Source of the DNA: an uncultured Opitutia bacterium
Lineage (GTDB): Bacteria > Verrucomicrobiota > Verrucomicrobiia > Opitutales > UBA953
Length of the DNA: 8,641 bases
Assembly (NCBI GenBank): GCA_903957465.1
Contig: CAJBPJ010000333.1
Location: 1-8,641, forward strand
Direction: 5' to 3'
Numbering within the stretch: the stretch's first letter is position 1; every line of letters starts with the position of its first letter. Under the pieces are notes generated by a model. That model searched no databases, was not told the origin of the DNA, and saw only the letters and a list, made by a program, of their open reading frames with translations. This document shows positions 5,828 to 8,641 of this stretch, piece after piece. The position numbers and the translations under genes are program-made.

Positions 5828-7696
5828 ATGAATCGCGCACAAACTCTTCTTGCTGTCTTCGCCGTCATCGCGGCGGCATTTTTTGCCAACTTGATTGCCG
5901 AACGAATGGCCACCCGTCTTGACCTAACCGAAGACGGTATTTTTAGCCTTTCGGCAGGCTCACGTCGCATCGCGGCAACGGTCGGCGAGCCCGTTACCAT
6001 TGAGCTGTTCACCAGCCACGGCGATACGCGTCTTTCACCATACCTCGAAGCCTACTCCCGACGCGCCGAAGGCCTACTAAGGTCGTTCGCCGATGCTTCC
6101 AATGGCGCCATCCGACTACGCCTTACAGACCCACAACCGGATACTGAAGATGAATCACGTGCGCAGCGACAAGGCTTGGCTGGCACGCGCACAGCGAACG
6201 GAACCGCATATTTAGGGTTAACCGCTCAACAGGCGGACTCTATTCGCGCGATTCCTTTTCTAGACCCTCGGCGCGAACGCTTCTTGGAATATGATATCGC
6301 TCAGCTGATTGCTGCAGTCACGCGTCTGAGCAAACCACGCCTCGCTTTCATTTCAACGCTGCCTTTGTCCAGCGATCTCCCACAAGGACAAGGTCAAGAG
6401 CCAGGACCGGGCGACGTGCTCATGGCGGAACTCAGCCGCAGCTTCGAGTGCGTCACCGTGAGCAATACGGCAACCGAGTTACCCAAAGACACTGTCGTGG
6501 TCGCAATGATTCACCCGCACCACCTAAACCCAAAACTCGCTTTCGCTGTCGACCAATTCTTGCTTCACGGAGGGCCTGTGCTTGTGGCAATGGACCCTCT
6601 TTCGCGTTACCAGAAATTCCAACAAGGCAATATGCCATTAATGATGGTACCTGCGAGTGCAATGGGCGCAGCAAGCGATCCGGCATTACTTAGAAGCTGG
6701 GGCGTCGAAGCACCCGTAGACACAATGGTGGGAGATGCTGCGCATTCCTTACAAATGCCTTCGACGAGAGGCGAGGCAGTGAATTATCCACTGGCCGTCG
6801 CGCTGGATAGTTCAAATTTAGCTCCCGATCATCCTGTCACGAGCAACTTACGTATGCTCAACATTCTGGATGCCGGCAGCGTGCGTCTTGTCAGCCCTGC
6901 AACCGCCGGATTAACATTTGTTCCGCTGGTTACGTTCCGTGGACTTGGCGTAGGTGTATTACCCGTCAACGTAGCGAATGCAGGTCCGTTTGAGAGAGTG
7001 GCTGCACAGTTCCGAGCCGATGGCCAAGAGCGCACGTTTGCCGCCGCCATCAGCGGCAACTTCAAAACAGCCTTCCCTGAAGGGGCGCCGCGCGACGCGA
7101 ATGACAAAAGCCCAGTAGCTGAGAGTTTAAAAGTTTCTGAAAAACCTGGGCGCTTAATCGTCATGGCAGATAGCGACTTCATTCTCGACTACTACTCTAT
7201 TCGACGAAGCACAGCATACGGGCAACAGGTCTACGAACCACTCAACGACAACCAGGCTTTCTTTATCGGCGCTTTAGAAACCTTGGCGGGCAGTGAAGAC
7301 CTCGTCAGTGTCCGCGCAAAAGGCACAGCCTTACGTCCATTCGACCGCGTCATGGCGCTCCAGCGCCAAGCTCAAGCCACCTACCAAACTGAGATTGACC
7401 GTAATGAGCAAAAGTTGTCTGAGTTGGCAGAAAAAATTGCAGAGCTCTCACGCACTTCGGGAGGAGACCTCTCCAAGGGGATCGTGCTCACACCTGAGCT
7501 GGAACGTGAAGCGCAACGCTTCAGCGAAGAACAGGCTGCCGTGCGTCGCACCTTGCGCGACATCCGCCGCGCAGCTCGTGAGGAAGTTGATTCGCTTGGG
7601 CGTAATTTAGCATGGATCAACCTGCTGGCAGCCCCGCTACTTGTCGGCCTCGGCGGCCTCATCTACGCCCTCCTCCGCCGTCGTCGCCAAGTCTAA
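5828..7696 (+). CDS. GldG-like ABC transporter auxiliary protein
   Basis: This 622-residue protein matches the GldG / ABC_transp_aux type found next to ABC-2 permeases. It has an N-terminal membrane helix (about 6-24), the family hallmark RLDLTEDGIFSLSAGSRRI (30-48), an EYDIAQLIAAVTR segment (154-166), and GGPVLVAMDP (248-257) in the central alpha/beta region. Further on come VMADSDFILDYY (445-456) and DNQAFFIGALETLAG (474-488). A charged helical, probably coiled-coil stretch follows (about 506-592), then a C-terminal membrane helix (about 596-615) and a basic tail RRRRQV. Anchored at both ends, its bulk should lie in the periplasm, next to the exporter; the basic tail fits a cytoplasmic C-terminus. 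No catalytic motif is visible and family function is not defined. The gene is 11 bp after the permease and 6 bp before the DUF4340 gene. The ATG at 5828 lacks a Shine-Dalgarno. Confidence 0.92.
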   Translation: MNRAQTLLAVFAVIAAAFFANLIAERMATRLDLTEDGIFSLSAGSRRIAATVGEPVTIELFTSHGDTRLSPYLEAYSRRAEGLLRSFADASNGAIRLRLTDPQPDTEDESRAQRQGLAGTRTANGTAYLGLTAQQADSIRAIPFLDPRRERFLEYDIAQLIAAVTRLSKPRLAFISTLPLSSDLPQGQGQEPGPGDVLMAELSRSFECVTVSNTATELPKDTVVVAMIHPHHLNPKLAFAVDQFLLHGGPVLVAMDPLSRYQKFQQGNMPLMMVPASAMGAASDPALLRSWGVEAPVDTMVGDAAHSLQMPSTRGEAVNYPLAVALDSSNLAPDHPVTSNLRMLNILDAGSVRLVSPATAGLTFVPLVTFRGLGVGVLPVNVANAGPFERVAAQFRADGQERTFAAAISGNFKTAFPEGAPRDANDKSPVAESLKVSEKPGRLIVMADSDFILDYYSIRRSTAYGQQVYEPLNDNQAFFIGALETLAGSEDLVSVRAKGTALRPFDRVMALQRQAQATYQTEIDRNEQKLSELAEKIAELSRTSGGDLSKGIVLTPELEREAQRFSEEQAAVRRTLRDIRRAAREEVDSLGRNLAWINLLAAPLLVGLGGLIYALLRRRRQV

Positions 7697-7702
7697 GCCA
7701 CT

Positions 7703-8641
7703 ATGCGTAATCGCACCCTGCTCTTCTCGACGCTCGCTTTAGGCGCTATTGCCTTGGCGCTCGTCTTCACTGGACGGGAAACTCCACCGCCTGCAGCCCA
7801 AAGCTATAACTTAGTTCCACCCGAACTCTTAGCGGACCTGCGCGCAATTGAAGTAACGGCGAACGAAAAAACTGTCCGGATTGAACGGACGGAAAAGGGC
7901 TGGGTAGTACCTTCACGCTTTAACCTACCGGTCGACACCGACAATCGTCTTCGACCTTTTCTGCAAGCACTGCGCAACACGAAGGTTCTTGGCACATTGA
8001 CATCGGACCCTCGGCGGATCGCTAAACTAAACTTCGCGGGAAACTCCATCCGCGTTGAAGCAGCGAACGGTAAATCATGGAGCGCAGAGTTTGGTCGGAC
8101 AGTGGAAGATGGCTCGGGTGGAGCCGTTCGCCTTCTCGATGCTAAAGAGGCCCTCCGCACGACCTTTACGGGCTACCTTGAAGGAGATCCCGCTAACTGG
8201 ATTAACCCCGTCATTTTTGTAATGAAGCGCGAAGAGGTAAAGGGCGTTAAAGTAACCTTTACAGACGGAGCAACCATCGCTCTCGCACGCGAAAAAGTAG
8301 GCGAACCTCTTAAGGGTAATGTTGAGCCAAAACTTGCTGCAGCTAGCGAAGAACTTTTGAACGCACTCTCCATTCTTCGCGCCACCGATGCGATTGCCCC
8401 GAATGACGCAGAGGCAACCGCCGCCCTCGCCCGCCCTTTCACCGTAGAGGTTACGCTGTTTTCAGGCGAAACCGTTACCGTGCGCATGGCAAAGGCTCCT
8501 GCAGGTAAGCCCGGTGAACCACCACGCGGATGGATGACTGTTGCACACTCCGACGCCGCCCATGCCATGAATCAACTTTCCAAGCAGGCGCTTTACACAT
8601 GTCCACCCTGGTTGGCTGAGCAAGTGGCAGGGTCGGCCGCA
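7703..8641 (+). CDS. DUF4340 domain-containing protein (3' end beyond right edge)
   Basis: An ATG at 7703 opens a frame of 313 codons that reaches the window edge without a stop, so the C-terminus is missing, though probably little is lost judging by the usual length of such proteins. The N-terminus (MRNRTLLFSTLALGAIALAL) is a membrane anchor or uncleaved signal; there is no lipobox Cys. The following region has the DUF4340 pattern: a strand pair with VRIERTEKGWVVPSRFNLPVD (around 58-78), spacing and helix residues NRLRPFLQAL, then LGTLTSDPRRIAKLNF and a later DPANWINP segment near 162-169. DUF4340 proteins commonly sit directly after GldG-like genes, and the 6-bp gap here fits this. It is expected to be periplasmic, membrane-tethered and part of the same exporter assembly. 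Biochemical function is unknown. The assignment rests on residue pattern and context, not on a search. Confidence 0.87.
   Translation, partial: MRNRTLLFSTLALGAIALALVFTGRETPPPAAQSYNLVPPELLADLRAIEVTANEKTVRIERTEKGWVVPSRFNLPVDTDNRLRPFLQALRNTKVLGTLTSDPRRIAKLNFAGNSIRVEAANGKSWSAEFGRTVEDGSGGAVRLLDAKEALRTTFTGYLEGDPANWINPVIFVMKREEVKGVKVTFTDGATIALAREKVGEPLKGNVEPKLAAASEELLNALSILRATDAIAPNDAEATAALARPFTVEVTLFSGETVTVRMAKAPAGKPGEPPRGWMTVAHSDAAHAMNQLSKQALYTCPPWLAEQVAGSAA

Larger units (their letters stand above)
3318..8641 (+). other. Predicted operon: MscS channel, ABC ATPase, permease, GldG-like, DUF4340
   Basis: Five plus-strand genes are spaced by 14, 4, 11 and 6 bp with no room for internal promoters or terminators between them, so a single transcript is very likely. 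The last four form a known neighbourhood: ATPase, ABC-2 permease, GldG-like auxiliary and DUF4340. The channel at the front is the unusual member. The right end of the operon lies beyond the window. Confidence 0.8.

Noticed and set aside
7804..8568. Minus-strand frames of 118 and 131 codons opposite the DUF4340 gene
   Set aside because: Ser/Arg/Ala-rich shadows of a continuous plus-strand gene that fits the operon.

Overview
The window looks like chromosomal DNA of a free-living Gram-negative bacterium, with GC in the mid-50s by eye. My best guess is a Verrucomicrobiota member, perhaps Opitutae-like. This rests on a Gld-type ABC transporter followed by GldG-like and DUF4340 proteins, a C-terminal domain in the coiled-coil protein that resembles (from memory) proteins of that phylum, and the near absence of Shine-Dalgarno sequences. 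No marker gene fixes the taxonomy. I see no mobile element, CRISPR array, tRNA or rRNA.

The layout is two divergent gene blocks that meet near 3223-3317. The leftward block (minus strand) is trpS (tryptophanyl-tRNA synthetase, 2215-3222), then a membrane-anchored coiled-coil protein with a conserved-looking C-terminal domain (1027-2151), then a putative secreted protein that runs off the left edge (1-1024, 341 codons visible, no stop). The last two are 2 bp apart and almost certainly cotranscribed; the 54 bp between trpS and the coiled-coil gene shows no convincing terminator.

The rightward block (plus strand) is a tight five-gene run with gaps of 14, 4, 11 and 6 bp: an MscS-family mechanosensitive channel (3318-4361), an ABC ATPase of the GldA type (4376-5086), an ABC-2 permease of the GldF type (5091-5816), a GldG-like auxiliary protein (5828-7696) and a DUF4340 protein (7703 to the right edge, 313 codons, no stop). 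The ATPase and permease should form an inner-membrane ABC complex. The GldG-like and DUF4340 proteins have membrane anchors and large predicted periplasmic parts, so they probably act with it. The substrate is unknown, and a gliding role should not be assumed from the Gld name.

The most interesting non-coding structure is a 10-bp direct repeat with a 13-bp period in the divergent region, together with a perfect 18-bp palindrome just inside the MscS gene. Most genes here are housekeeping or known families; the coiled-coil/secreted-protein pair is the least explained part.
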